From positions 62,001 to 126,000 of the forward strand of contig CALDWW010000010.1 in the NCBI GenBank assembly GCA_937924335.1: DNA of 64,000 nt, read 5' to 3'. Both the position numbers and the translations under genes were made by a program. Under the pieces are notes generated by a model. That model was not told where the DNA came from and did no database searches. It worked only from the letters and a program-made list of their open reading frames with translations. This document shows, piece by piece, positions 18,010 through 26,742 of the stretch (position 1 is the first letter of the stretch; each line of letters opens with the position of its first letter). The DNA is from an uncultured Gammaproteobacteria bacterium (lineage in GTDB: Bacteria > Pseudomonadota > Gammaproteobacteria > Steroidobacterales > XN24).

Positions 18010-20442
18010 TCAGAGATAAACCGCCTGCAGGATGTTGTGACGCAGGCTCTCGCCGAGCATCATGCGGGCGTCGGAATCGGCCTGGCGGAGCGCGTCGCCA
18101 AATTCGATCCGGCTGTCCTCGCCCACGGTGATGACGCCATAGTGACGAAGACGCCCGATAAAGCCGCGGAACAGACGCCGGTCGAAAAACTCCGGGGCGT
18201 TGAGCTGATAGAGCATGGAGATCCTCTGCGCCATGAGCTGACAGAGTTCTTCCAGTTTGGGCTGGGTGAGTACGCCGGGTCCGTGTTTCATCAGCAGCGC
18301 TACGGTTACGTAGTAACGCTCCAGCGCCTGCAGCGCGCTGCGCGCGATGACCGACAACTGCACGGCCTCGGCGGTATTCAGTGGCGCCGGCTTCAGGCTC
18401 CCGGAGTCCGCGTCCCTGTATATCAGCCCGCGATCGATCATCACGTCGAGCGTCTTGCGGGCCACCGGCTCCAACTCCTCGCGGTGCCATCGCAGATGGA
18501 GCTCGCCTTGGATGTAGGGGTAGACCCTCCGCAACAGATCGAGGATGCGTTCCTCCGAGATGCTGGTGCTCTCCAGGAAACAACACGCGATCAGCGACGG
18601 CAGGGCGAACAGGTGAGCGACATTGTTGCGGAAATAACTGATGAGCGCCGCGTTGCCTTCCTCCACGGACATGATGTCGCCGAGTTTGTGTGGCTGACGC
18701 TTGAGCAGCCCGAACTGTTCCGTGTAGTCCACGATCTTGCGACCGGACAGGTCGCACACCGTCACCTGGGGCGAATAGGGCGCCTCTCGGAGGATGGCCA
18801 TATGCAGATCCAGCAGCCGTACCAGTTCTACCTCCAGCATGCTGCGCCGGGGCGTGGACAACAGGGCGGTGGCGACCAGATTCACCGGGTTGATCGCCGC
18901 CGCCGCGTTAATCTGGGTGAGTATCAGATCACCGAGTTCTCTGACGGCGGACTGCGCCCACGCCGGCCGCTCTCCCTCGACCAGCTCTCTGTCTCGCCAG
19001 TCCGGTATGGCGCCGTCCAACACCGTCGCGAGATCGATCGGCTCACCGAAGTTCACGTAGACCTTGCCGAACCGGCTGCGCAGCGCCTTCAGGCTGCGGA
19101 CCAGGCCAATCAGCGTCTCCCGTTTCTTCGGCTTGCCGGACAGTTCGGAGATGTAGCTGTCGCCCTCGATCAGCCGCTCGTAGCCGAAGTAGACGGGCAC
19201 GAACGCGAGCGGCGCGTCTGGTCGGCGCAGATAGCTGCGAACCGTCATGGCCAGCATGCCCGGTTTTGCCGACAGGAGCCGGCCAGTCCTGCTGCGACCG
19301 CCCTCGATGAAATACTCCATCGGCACCCCGCGAGCCAGGTTCAGCGACAGATACTTGTTGAACACCGCCGCATACAGGGCATTGTCGCGAAAACTGCGGC
19401 GCAGGAAGAATGCCCCGCCGCGACGCAGGAACGGTCCGATGAACGGCAGGTTCAGGTTGATACCGGCAGCGATGTGGGGACACATGATGCCGTTTCGGAA
19501 TACCACGTATGACAACAGGAGATAGTCGATGTGGCTCCTGTGGCAGGGGACGTAGATGATCGAGCTGTTCTCGGAGGCAGCCCGCACACGATCCAGATGC
19601 CCGACTTCCACACCATCGTAGAGACGGTCCCACAGGCGTGCCAGCAACCGCTCCATGAAACGTACGAAGGGATAGGAGAAGTCCGCCGCTATCTCATAGG
19701 CGTACTCGCGCGCCCTGCCCCATGCCTTGGCCTCGCTGACGCCGTTGACCTGCATCTCCCGGGAGATGGCTGACTGGACGGAGCGGGAATCCAGGATCTG
19801 GTTGACCAGCATCCTCCGGTGGGACAGGTCGGGGCCGATGGTCGAGATCCGCTGGCGACGGAAATGGACGCGCAACACGCGGGCCAGCTTGCGCACCGAA
19901 CGCTCCGGCGGCAGGCCGTCGTCGATGAACTCGCGGATCGAGATCGGCGCACTGAACTGGACCATCACGTCGCGCCCATGGGCGAGGATCATGAACATCT
20001 TGCGCAGGGTGCCGCCTATCGCCCAATCCTCGGAGATGAGCAGCTTGAGCGCCGAACCTTCCTTCTCAGGCGAACGCCCCCAGAAGATGGCGACCGGGAC
20101 GACGGTGACGTCGGCAGGCAGGCCGTTGCCGACAGCCGCGATGATTCTCTCGAGACGTGACAGGTCGGGCGGCTTGCGCCCGGAACGGCGCAGGAAGACG
20201 GTGGCCCTGGACTCTTTCAGACCGGGCGCCTGGATACCGCGGCTCGCCGGCTTCAGGCCGGCGCGCAGACACTCCTGGTCCAGTACTGCAGACTCTGCCA
20301 GGCCGGATCGTTCCAGCACGAAACAGATCGGGCCGTCACCCAGGGACTGCAGCAACTGCTCTTCGTCCTGCAGCACCCGCGTTTTGACAAGCAGGAACAG
20401 GACGCGGCGGACCAGCCCGATCCAGAGACCGTAAATGCTCAT
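18010..20442 (-). CDS. plsB: Glycerol-3-phosphate 1-O-acyltransferase
   Basis: An 810-residue enzyme, the same size as E. coli PlsB (about 807). It puts the first acyl chain on glycerol-3-phosphate, starting phospholipid synthesis at the inner membrane. The acyltransferase motif I is HRSHIDYL (HX4D), followed by GAFFLRRSF (motif II), FIEGGRSRTGRLL (motif III) and FVPVYFGYE (motif IV). The ATG at 20442 follows AGGGG by five bases. No partner lipid genes are adjacent; it is divergent from the GH15-otsA pair. Confidence 0.96.
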   Translation of the reverse strand: MSIYGLWIGLVRRVLFLLVKTRVLQDEEQLLQSLGDGPICFVLERSGLAESAVLDQECLRAGLKPASRGIQAPGLKESRATVFLRRSGRKPPDLSRLERIIAAVGNGLPADVTVVPVAIFWGRSPEKEGSALKLLISEDWAIGGTLRKMFMILAHGRDVMVQFSAPISIREFIDDGLPPERSVRKLARVLRVHFRRQRISTIGPDLSHRRMLVNQILDSRSVQSAISREMQVNGVSEAKAWGRAREYAYEIAADFSYPFVRFMERLLARLWDRLYDGVEVGHLDRVRAASENSSIIYVPCHRSHIDYLLLSYVVFRNGIMCPHIAAGINLNLPFIGPFLRRGGAFFLRRSFRDNALYAAVFNKYLSLNLARGVPMEYFIEGGRSRTGRLLSAKPGMLAMTVRSYLRRPDAPLAFVPVYFGYERLIEGDSYISELSGKPKKRETLIGLVRSLKALRSRFGKVYVNFGEPIDLATVLDGAIPDWRDRELVEGERPAWAQSAVRELGDLILTQINAAAAINPVNLVATALLSTPRRSMLEVELVRLLDLHMAILREAPYSPQVTVCDLSGRKIVDYTEQFGLLKRQPHKLGDIMSVEEGNAALISYFRNNVAHLFALPSLIACCFLESTSISEERILDLLRRVYPYIQGELHLRWHREELEPVARKTLDVMIDRGLIYRDADSGSLKPAPLNTAEAVQLSVIARSALQALERYYVTVALLMKHGPGVLTQPKLEELCQLMAQRISMLYQLNAPEFFDRRLFRGFIGRLRHYGVITVGEDSRIEFGDALRQADSDARMMLGESLRHNILQAVYL

Positions 20443-20746
20443 GGCACCCCTAAAAAGGAAGGCTCCCGCTGCAGTGCTCGGGTCAGAAAGTCTACCACCT
20501 CGTGTCGATTCCGGCCTCGCTGGCTTGGCATCCGGCCCACACTTTTCTATGGTCTCTCCATGGAGTCGTCCGCAGACCTTGCGCCCCCAAGCAATCCACG
20601 GAGGCGGTTCATAGATTCCGCGAGCAGACCTGCGGTATTCGCGTTGGGTACCGCGACCAGCCAGCGGGCCGCGCGGTCAGAGGAACTGTTAAGCTGGCCC
20701 GAATCAGTCATTCCCCTCATGCCGCTAACCAACCTGGAGCTCATGC
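20443..20746. other. Divergent intergenic region between plsB and the GH15 gene
   Basis: 304 bases with no supported gene. It separates two divergent transcripts, so both promoters must lie here. I see one 10-bp palindrome, CTCCATGGAG at 20556-20565, but no convincing -35/-10 pair. Confidence 0.4.
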
Positions 20747-22531
20747 ATGTCCACACTCGACCTGGGCGTCATCGGTAATTGCCAGATCTCCGCCTTGATC
20801 GATGGCCGTGGGCGTGTGGTCTGGTCGTGCCTGCCGCGACTGGATGGCGACCCCGTGTTCTGCTCCCTGCTGGACGGCAACACAGAGCCGCAGAAGGGCT
20901 TCTTCGACGTCGAGCTGGAGGACTTCTCCCACGCTGAGCAGTCGTACCTGACCAACACACCGATCCTCGAAACGATCCTGCATGATACTCATGGCGGCGC
21001 CGTGAAGATCGTGGATTTCGCCCCCAGGTTCGAACAATTTGACCGAATCTTCCGTCCCACCGCGATCGCCCGTTACGTCGAACCTCTGTCCGGAAATCCG
21101 CGGGTACGTATTAGGCTACGGCCGGCGGCAGACTACGGCGCGGGCGTTCCGGACCGGACCTTCGGCAGCAATCACATACGCTACGTGGGACCCGAGATCA
21201 CGCTGCGGCTGACCACGGACGCGTCCATCAGTCACGTACTCGACGAGTACGCGTTCGTGCTCGACCGACCGCTGACCTTCCTGCTCGGGCCGGACGAGAG
21301 CCTGCGTGACTCCGTCGTCAGGACCGTCCGGCAGTTTTTCGAGAAGACCCGTGACTACTGGCAACGATGGGTGCGCACTCTGTCGATCCCCTTCGAGTGG
21401 CAGGATGCCGTTATCCGTGCCGCGATCACGCTCAAGCTTTGCACCTTCGAAGACACCGGCGCGCTGGTCGCCGCCATGACGACCTCGATACCGGAAGCTG
21501 CCAATACGGTCCGCAACTGGGACTACCGCTACTGCTGGTTGCGCGACAGCTTCTTCATGGTGCACGCGCTCAACCGGCTTGGCGCCACTATCACGATGGA
21601 GGCTTACCTGAGATATATCCTGGATGTCGCCGCCGCCACCGAGGGCGGCAGGCTGCAGCCCGTGTACGGCATCCGGGGCGAGGCCCGCCTCACCGAGCGC
21701 ATGGTCGATTCATTGAGCGGCTACAGGAACATGGGCCCGGTCCGGGTAGGCAACCAGGCCTACGAGCAGGTTCAGCACGACGTCTACGGGTCGGTGATCC
21801 TGTCGGCAACGCAGATCTTCTTCGACCGACGGCTCTCTACCACCGGCGGCAGCGAGCAGTTCCAGCTCCTGGAGCTCCTGGGGGGACGCGCCCTGGAGCT
21901 CCATGACCAGGAAGACGCCGGCATCTGGGAATATCGTGGCCGGGCCCGGGTGCACACCTACTCCAGCCTGATGTGCTGGGCGGGTTGCGACCGGCTGGGA
22001 AGGATCGCCCGCCAATTGGGACAGGGTCAACGCAGCCGACACTGGTTCGACGGTGCGAAGAAGATCCGCGCGCGTATCCTCAAAGACGGCTGGAATGCCG
22101 AACTGGGATATTTCGTCGACAGCTTCGGCGGCCGGCACATCGACGCCAGCATGTTGCTGGTCAATGACCTGGGTTTCCTGCCGGCCGACGATCCGCGTTT
22201 CGTTGGTACTGTCGAGGCCGTGGAAAGGGAACTCCTGCAGGACGGCCATGTGTTCCGCTATCGCACGCTTGATGATTTCGGCGAGCCGGAGAACGCATTC
22301 AACATCTGTACGCTGTGGTATATCAATGCCCTCGCAGCCCTCGGCCGCGTGGATGAAGCCCGGGAACTGTTCGAGAACATGCTGACCAGCCGCAGCGCAC
22401 TCGGCCTGCTGTCGGAAGACCTTAACACCGAGACCGGTGAGCAGTGGGGCAACTTCCCGCAGACATACAGTATGGCGGGCATCATCAACGTAGCGCTTCG
22501 CCTCAGCCAACCGTGGGAGAGAGCATTTTGA
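20747..22531 (+). CDS. Glycoside hydrolase family 15 protein (glucoamylase/trehalase-like)
   Basis: A 594-residue protein without a signal peptide, so cytoplasmic. The N-terminal third (IGNCQISALIDGRGRVVWSCLPRLDGDPVF) is the beta-sandwich trehalase/GH15 N domain; from about residue 215 an (alpha/alpha)6 barrel follows, with NWDYRYCWLRDSFF and EDLNTETGEQWGNFPQTYSMAG, the conserved acid/base glutamate region. GH15 enzymes release glucose from starch, dextrins or trehalose by inversion. It overlaps otsA by 3 bases and must be co-translated with it. This pairing occurs in many proteobacteria, so it may degrade trehalose or glycogen-derived dextrins. GGAG lies seven bases before ATG 20747. Confidence 0.9.
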   Translation: MSTLDLGVIGNCQISALIDGRGRVVWSCLPRLDGDPVFCSLLDGNTEPQKGFFDVELEDFSHAEQSYLTNTPILETILHDTHGGAVKIVDFAPRFEQFDRIFRPTAIARYVEPLSGNPRVRIRLRPAADYGAGVPDRTFGSNHIRYVGPEITLRLTTDASISHVLDEYAFVLDRPLTFLLGPDESLRDSVVRTVRQFFEKTRDYWQRWVRTLSIPFEWQDAVIRAAITLKLCTFEDTGALVAAMTTSIPEAANTVRNWDYRYCWLRDSFFMVHALNRLGATITMEAYLRYILDVAAATEGGRLQPVYGIRGEARLTERMVDSLSGYRNMGPVRVGNQAYEQVQHDVYGSVILSATQIFFDRRLSTTGGSEQFQLLELLGGRALELHDQEDAGIWEYRGRARVHTYSSLMCWAGCDRLGRIARQLGQGQRSRHWFDGAKKIRARILKDGWNAELGYFVDSFGGRHIDASMLLVNDLGFLPADDPRFVGTVEAVERELLQDGHVFRYRTLDDFGEPENAFNICTLWYINALAALGRVDEARELFENMLTSRSALGLLSEDLNTETGEQWGNFPQTYSMAGIINVALRLSQPWERAF

Positions 22532-23904
22532 GTCGTCTGTTCGCTGTATCGAACCGGGTCGCCGACCCGGTCGGAGGCAAGACCGCGGGTGGCCTGGCCA
22601 TCGGCCTGCTCGCGGCCCTGAAGCAACATGGTGGCGTGTGGTTCGGCTGGGGCGGCAAGACCCGCCAGGGAGATCCGTCCGATCCCACGATAGTCCGGCG
22701 CGGCAACATCAGCTACGCGACTATTGATCTCTTCGAGGCAGACTACGACGACTACTACAACGGATACAGCAACACTTCCCTGTGGCCACTATGCCATTAC
22801 ATGCTCGGTTTCTTCCGTTACGAACGGCGTTTCTCCGAAGCCTACAGGAGAGTCAATGCGCTCTTCGCGCGCAAGATGCTGCCACTGCTGGAAGACGACG
22901 ACGTTATCTGGGTCCACGACTACCACCTGATACCGCTGGCGGCTGAACTGCGGCGTGCCGGCGTCTCCAACCCCATCGGCTTCTTCATGCACGTCCCGTT
23001 CCCCAACATCGACGTGCTGCGAACGCTGCCCGACCACCTGGACATCCTGCGCGCGCTAACCCGCTACGACGTGATCGGTTTCCAGACGCACAACGATGTC
23101 CGCAGTTTCACCGAGGGACTGGCGCGCGAGGGCCTGCTGCAGGCGCGACTGGACGACGGCCGTTTCCGGGCAGACGGTCGCGAGATCACCGTGAAAGCGT
23201 TCCCGATCGGTATCGACGTCGACGGTGTGATCCGCATGGCCAGCCGCTCGGTCAGCAGTGCGACGGTCAGCCGCACTGTCGAGGGACTGCACGGTCGCGG
23301 GTTCATACTTGGAGTCGACCGGCTGGATTACAGCAAGGGACTGCCGGAACGATTCCGCGCCTTCGAGCAGTTGCTGGCACGTTACCCGGAGACCCGTAAT
23401 CGGCTGATCTTCATGCAGATCGCGCCGCCCACCCGCACTGGGGTGCGCGCCTACCAGGACATCCGCCGCGAGCTCGAGCAGGCGGCCGGCCACATCAACG
23501 GTCACTACGCGGAGCCCGACTGGGTGCCGATCCGCTACCTCAACCGGGGATTTTCGCGCAGCATACTGATGGGGCTACTGCGCGCCGCCAATATCGGCCT
23601 GGTGACGCCGCTGCGAGATGGGATGAACCTGGTGGCCAAGGAGTTCGTCGCAGCCCAGGATCCGGAAAACCCGGGGGCACTCGTCTTGTCCACACTGGCC
23701 GGGGCCGCCATCGAACTCGACGAGGCGGTCATCGTCAATCCCTATGACTCGGAAGGCACGGCCGAGGCTATCCAGCAGGCAGCCAACATGCCGCTGGGCG
23801 AGAGGCGAGAAAGGCATGCATCCATGATCGCCACGCTCAGGCGCAATGACATCGATGCCTGGCGGACACAGTTTGTCGACGCATTGCTGCAGTCAGGTGG
23901 CTAG
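22528..23904 (+). CDS. otsA: Alpha,alpha-trehalose-phosphate synthase
   Basis: A 458-residue GT20 glycosyltransferase that joins UDP-glucose to glucose-6-phosphate to make trehalose-6-phosphate. Typical sequence: the N-terminal AVSNRVADP loop, [37 protein letters not shown] and [15 protein letters not shown]. The start is a TTG that overlaps the GH15 stop codon (TTGA), with GGGAGAG about eight bases upstream; a longer open frame before it is antitypical and unneeded. No trehalose-phosphate phosphatase (otsB) is adjacent. The gene ends with a 4-nt convergent overlap with the methyltransferase. Confidence 0.95.
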   Translation: MSRLFAVSNRVADPVGGKTAGGLAIGLLAALKQHGGVWFGWGGKTRQGDPSDPTIVRRGNISYATIDLFEADYDDYYNGYSNTSLWPLCHYMLGFFRYERRFSEAYRRVNALFARKMLPLLEDDDVIWVHDYHLIPLAAELRRAGVSNPIGFFMHVPFPNIDVLRTLPDHLDILRALTRYDVIGFQTHNDVRSFTEGLAREGLLQARLDDGRFRADGREITVKAFPIGIDVDGVIRMASRSVSSATVSRTVEGLHGRGFILGVDRLDYSKGLPERFRAFEQLLARYPETRNRLIFMQIAPPTRTGVRAYQDIRRELEQAAGHINGHYAEPDWVPIRYLNRGFSRSILMGLLRAANIGLVTPLRDGMNLVAKEFVAAQDPENPGALVLSTLAGAAIELDEAVIVNPYDSEGTAEAIQQAANMPLGERRERHASMIATLRRNDIDAWRTQFVDALLQSGG

Positions 23905-24572
23905 GCTGCGGGCAGGCGTCCCCAGACTGCCAGATGCCGGTCGCTGACGGCGGAGACATCCAGGCTGCCGAGACCCGCTCTGTCCAGCTGAGCTTTGATC
24001 TCACACGGCTCGAAAGCCGCCAGCAACGAATTGTAGAAGTCCGTCTTGAGTACCGGCGGCTCCTCGCCCGCGTACGCTTCGACGATCTCCCTCGCCCGTT
24101 CCGGCGTCTGTGGCCGGCTCAGATCCATGACAAGGATCTCGGCACCGACCTCACCGTAACGACGGACTGTCTGCCACAAGATTTCCGGCTGGTGCAGATG
24201 GTGCAACAGGCTGTTGCTCACGATCGCGCCGTATCGGGCTTCAGGAAGAGTCACCTCGGGCAGCAGCCCGCGGATGAAACGGACCCGGCTCTCCAGGCCT
24301 GCCGCCGCCAACGCTGATTCGGCGAAGCTCAACATCGCAGCGGATCCATCCACACCGTCGACCCTTGATCGCGGGAAGTCGCTCGCCAGCCTGAGAACGA
24401 TGTCTCCGGGTCCACAGCCCAGGTCCAGTATCGCGCCGCTGCCCGCATAGCCCGGGCATCGGTCCCTGAAGAGCTCGACGAACATGCGGTTCGGCTCTTC
24501 GAAGTCCGCCTCGGCATAGGCACGCGCCTGATCGGCATCATCCATCAACTCAGGTTCGAGCACCCGGTCCAT
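23901..24572 (-). CDS. Class I SAM-dependent methyltransferase
   Basis: A 223-residue protein. SAM-binding motif I is AILDLGCGPGDIVLRLA and motif II is RVDGVDGSAAML, with post-motif AIVSNSLLHHLHQPE. This is the UbiE/Trm-like methyltransferase fold with a short C-terminal part; the acceptor cannot be predicted. It stands between otsA and a small lipoprotein gene, and is transcribed toward otsA with a 4-nt overlap. Confidence 0.82.
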   Translation of the reverse strand: MDRVLEPELMDDADQARAYAEADFEEPNRMFVELFRDRCPGYAGSGAILDLGCGPGDIVLRLASDFPRSRVDGVDGSAAMLSFAESALAAAGLESRVRFIRGLLPEVTLPEARYGAIVSNSLLHHLHQPEILWQTVRRYGEVGAEILVMDLSRPQTPERAREIVEAYAGEEPPVLKTDFYNSLLAAFEPCEIKAQLDRAGLGSLDVSAVSDRHLAVWGRLPAA

Positions 24573-24598
24573 CGATTCGGGATCCTTTCAGACGTCCG

Positions 24599-24823
24599 CT
24601 AGTTGCCGCGAGTATCGCTGCCATCCGACGCATCTACGGATTTCTTCAGCTTCTTCATGTGCTCGTCCTGGATATCCTCGACCGAACGGCCTCTGTCCAG
24701 CGCTCTCACCTGCTCGTCAAATATCGTGTCCTCCACATCCGGCGGAGGTTCGTCCTTCGACGGGTCACAAGCCGCAAGACTCAGGGCGAACGCAGACACG
24801 AGAATCAGCGCAGATCGATGCAT
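24599..24823 (-). CDS. Small predicted lipoprotein
   Basis: A 74-residue protein with a signal peptide ending in the lipobox SLAAC and a charged mature part of about 55 residues (rich in Asp, Glu and Lys, probably helical). I do not recognise a family. The ATG at 24823 is preceded by AGAGGAAA; an upstream TTG at 24838 lies inside that site. It sits 26 bases upstream of the methyltransferase on the same strand, so the two may be co-transcribed. Confidence 0.7.
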   Translation of the reverse strand: MHRSALILVSAFALSLAACDPSKDEPPPDVEDTIFDEQVRALDRGRSVEDIQDEHMKKLKKSVDASDGSDTRGN

Positions 24824-24945
24824 TGTGTTTCCTCTCAAGATCGCTTCACGCTGAACTTATGCTGTGCGCGCCGCGAGCGCAATCCGGATTCCGGCAAAGT
24901 TGGTCATGGTAGGCTGGTGGTTTCGAGTCATCCGGGGTGACTGAC

Positions 24946-25749
24946 ATGCCCGCATTCACCGACAATGTCGTCGTCATAACTGGTGCATCCGAAGGCATCG
25001 GCAGGGCGCTCGCGCTGGCCCTTGCACCACAGAGACCGAAGCTCGTGGTGTCGGCCAGGTCTAGGGAACGTCTGGCGTCGCTGGCCGAGGAGTGCCGGCT
25101 GCTGGGGGCGGAAGCCATCGCCGTGGCGACTGACGTGACAGACGAACGGCAATGCCAGGAACTGATCGGCAAGACTGTCGACGCGTACGGGCGCATCGAT
25201 ACGCTGATCGCCAACGCCGGCGCCACCATGTGGACGAGGCTGGACGAACTCGAACAACCCGGGGTTCTCGAGCAGGTGATGGCGGTCAACTACTTCGGCG
25301 CCGCCTATTGCACCCGGGCAGCCCTGCCCTTTCTGAAACAGACTCGCGGAAGGATCGTTGCGGTAGCCAGCGTAGCCGGACTCACGGGGGTCCCGGAACG
25401 CACCGGGTACAGCGCATCGAAACACGCGATGGTCGGATTCTTCGACTCACTGCGCATCGAACTGGCGGACACTGGCGTCACCGTGACGGTCATCGCGCCG
25501 GACTTCGTGGTCTCACAGATACACAGGCGCGCCATGGGCGGAGACGGCCAGCCCCTGGGCGAGACCCCGATGCAGGAAAGCAAGATCATGACCGCGGAAC
25601 AGTGTGCCCGCCTCATCGTTGACGCCATGGAGAAACGCAGACGGCTGCTGATCACCTCTCTGCGCGGCCGGCTGGGACGCTGGTTCAAATTGTTTGCGCC
25701 GGGACTCATCGACCGGATCGCCAGCAGGGCCATCCGTCAGCGGCACTGA
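24946..25749 (+). CDS. SDR family oxidoreductase
   Basis: A 267-residue classical short-chain dehydrogenase. It has the cofactor motif TGASEGIG near residue 15, NAG at about 90 (LIANAGATMW), a catalytic serine (VASVAG) and YSASK as the Tyr/Lys pair. Basic residues after the second strand (SARSRERL) favour NADP. The long C-terminal region, with a hydrophobic stretch near its end, resembles membrane-associated 3-ketosphinganine/3-ketoacyl reductases. The substrate is unknown. The ATG at 24946 follows GGGGTGA. Its end lies 9 bases from the convergent hydrolase gene. Confidence 0.87.
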   Translation: MPAFTDNVVVITGASEGIGRALALALAPQRPKLVVSARSRERLASLAEECRLLGAEAIAVATDVTDERQCQELIGKTVDAYGRIDTLIANAGATMWTRLDELEQPGVLEQVMAVNYFGAAYCTRAALPFLKQTRGRIVAVASVAGLTGVPERTGYSASKHAMVGFFDSLRIELADTGVTVTVIAPDFVVSQIHRRAMGGDGQPLGETPMQESKIMTAEQCARLIVDAMEKRRRLLITSLRGRLGRWFKLFAPGLIDRIASRAIRQRH

Positions 25750-25758
25750 GGCTTTCTG

Positions 25759-26268
25759 TCAGGCGACCGTCAGAGCGGAGAGAAAGTCCGCGAACAGTCG
25801 CAGTACGGCACCCAGTTCATCACCCAGGCGATGCCCCCCCGGGACCAGGTGCAGATCGGCGCCATGTTCACGCGCCCAGCGGATACTGTTGTCGACCGGA
25901 ACGACCTCGTCGCTCCATCCATGGACGACGGTGATCCGCGGGCAAGCCGGGTGCGGGGTCAGGGGCTCGTAACCGGGCATGTAGAACGCCGGCGCGATCA
26001 GGAACAACCCGGCGGCGGATACGCTGGCCGCAGCGGCTGCCGCGACGTGCCCGCCCATGCTGGACCCCACCAGGACGGGCGGCCCTGTCAGGCCGCCGCA
26101 GTAAGCGATCAGCTTCCGGACCCTTTCGGAGGGGTCATCCATGCCACGATAGTCGAGAGATTCCGTTGCAAAGCCCATGCGCTCTGCGACCTCGGCCATG
26201 GCGCAGATCTTCGTCCCCTGCGGACCACTCTCCTTTCCGTGCGAGAAACAAACAAGCCGGCGTTCCAT
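25759..26268 (-). CDS. Alpha/beta hydrolase
   Basis: A compact 169-residue alpha/beta hydrolase. The nucleophile elbow is GSSMGG, the acid is in VHGWSDEVVP, and the catalytic histidine is in PGGHRL. Small size and SHGKESGPQGTK near the N-terminus (a dienelactone-hydrolase-like oxyanion loop) suggest a carboxylesterase or peptidase-like enzyme of the YqiA/RsbQ-like minimal class. The ATG at 26268 follows CGGAG; the longer open frame to 26373 looks like non-coding arginine-rich sequence. It is last in the minus-strand group starting at 30882, with a 123-base gap before it. Confidence 0.8.
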   Translation of the reverse strand: MERRLVCFSHGKESGPQGTKICAMAEVAERMGFATESLDYRGMDDPSERVRKLIAYCGGLTGPPVLVGSSMGGHVAAAAAASVSAAGLFLIAPAFYMPGYEPLTPHPACPRITVVHGWSDEVVPVDNSIRWAREHGADLHLVPGGHRLGDELGAVLRLFADFLSALTVA

Positions 26269-26391
26269 TGATTGACTCCGTCGCTGACCGCGGAGGCGGT
26301 CATGGTTCTCCGGCAGCGGACCGGGCCGCCGCCTTGTCGCGGATCTGTCGCGCGGATGCCTGTCCCGGACCACCTGCTGCTCTCAGGCCAG

Positions 26392-26736
26392 TCATTCTCC
26401 CGGCGGCCCCCAGAGCAGTTCATCGAGAGACGGGCGCCACCGGAAGCGGTCCAGATCGATCCTGCCGCCGATGAATTCGACACCCTCATCCTCGAGGCGA
26501 CTGCGTTGTTCCCTGGCAGAATCGCTACCCGCCGGCAACGATATCTCGCCGCGCGCGTTGACCACCCGGTGCCAGGGGACGTCACTGCCGTTCGGCAGCG
26601 TCCGCAGGGCCCGGCCGACCATGCGTGCCCTGCGTCCCAGTCGCGCCTCCTTGGCGACCTGACCATAGGTTGCGACGGCACCGGCCGGGATCCGGCTCAC
26701 AGTACGCCATATCCTGTCACGCGCATCGTTTGCCAT
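26392..26736 (-). CDS. Alkyltransferase-like protein (ATL)
   Basis: A 114-residue protein with the DNA-binding domain of O6-methylguanine-DNA methyltransferase (IPAGAVATYGQVAKEA and GRALRTLPNGSDVPWHRVV). The active-site cysteine of the usual PCHRV motif is replaced by tryptophan (PWHRV). It therefore cannot remove alkyl groups; ATL proteins bind alkylated guanine and hand it to nucleotide excision repair. It begins 6 bases after the second GTPase gene ends, so it is in the same operon. Confidence 0.9.
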   Translation of the reverse strand: MANDARDRIWRTVSRIPAGAVATYGQVAKEARLGRRARMVGRALRTLPNGSDVPWHRVVNARGEISLPAGSDSAREQRSRLEDEGVEFIGGRIDLDRFRWRPSLDELLWGPPGE

Positions 26737-26742
26737 GCCGGG

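Noticed and set aside
20556..20565. CTCCATGGAG palindrome between plsB and the GH15 gene
   Set aside because: A 10-bp palindrome is expected by chance in a window of this size and has no nearby promoter elements.
26392..26736. Active O6-methylguanine-DNA methyltransferase
   Set aside because: The active-site cysteine is replaced by tryptophan (PWHRV), so alkyl transfer cannot occur.
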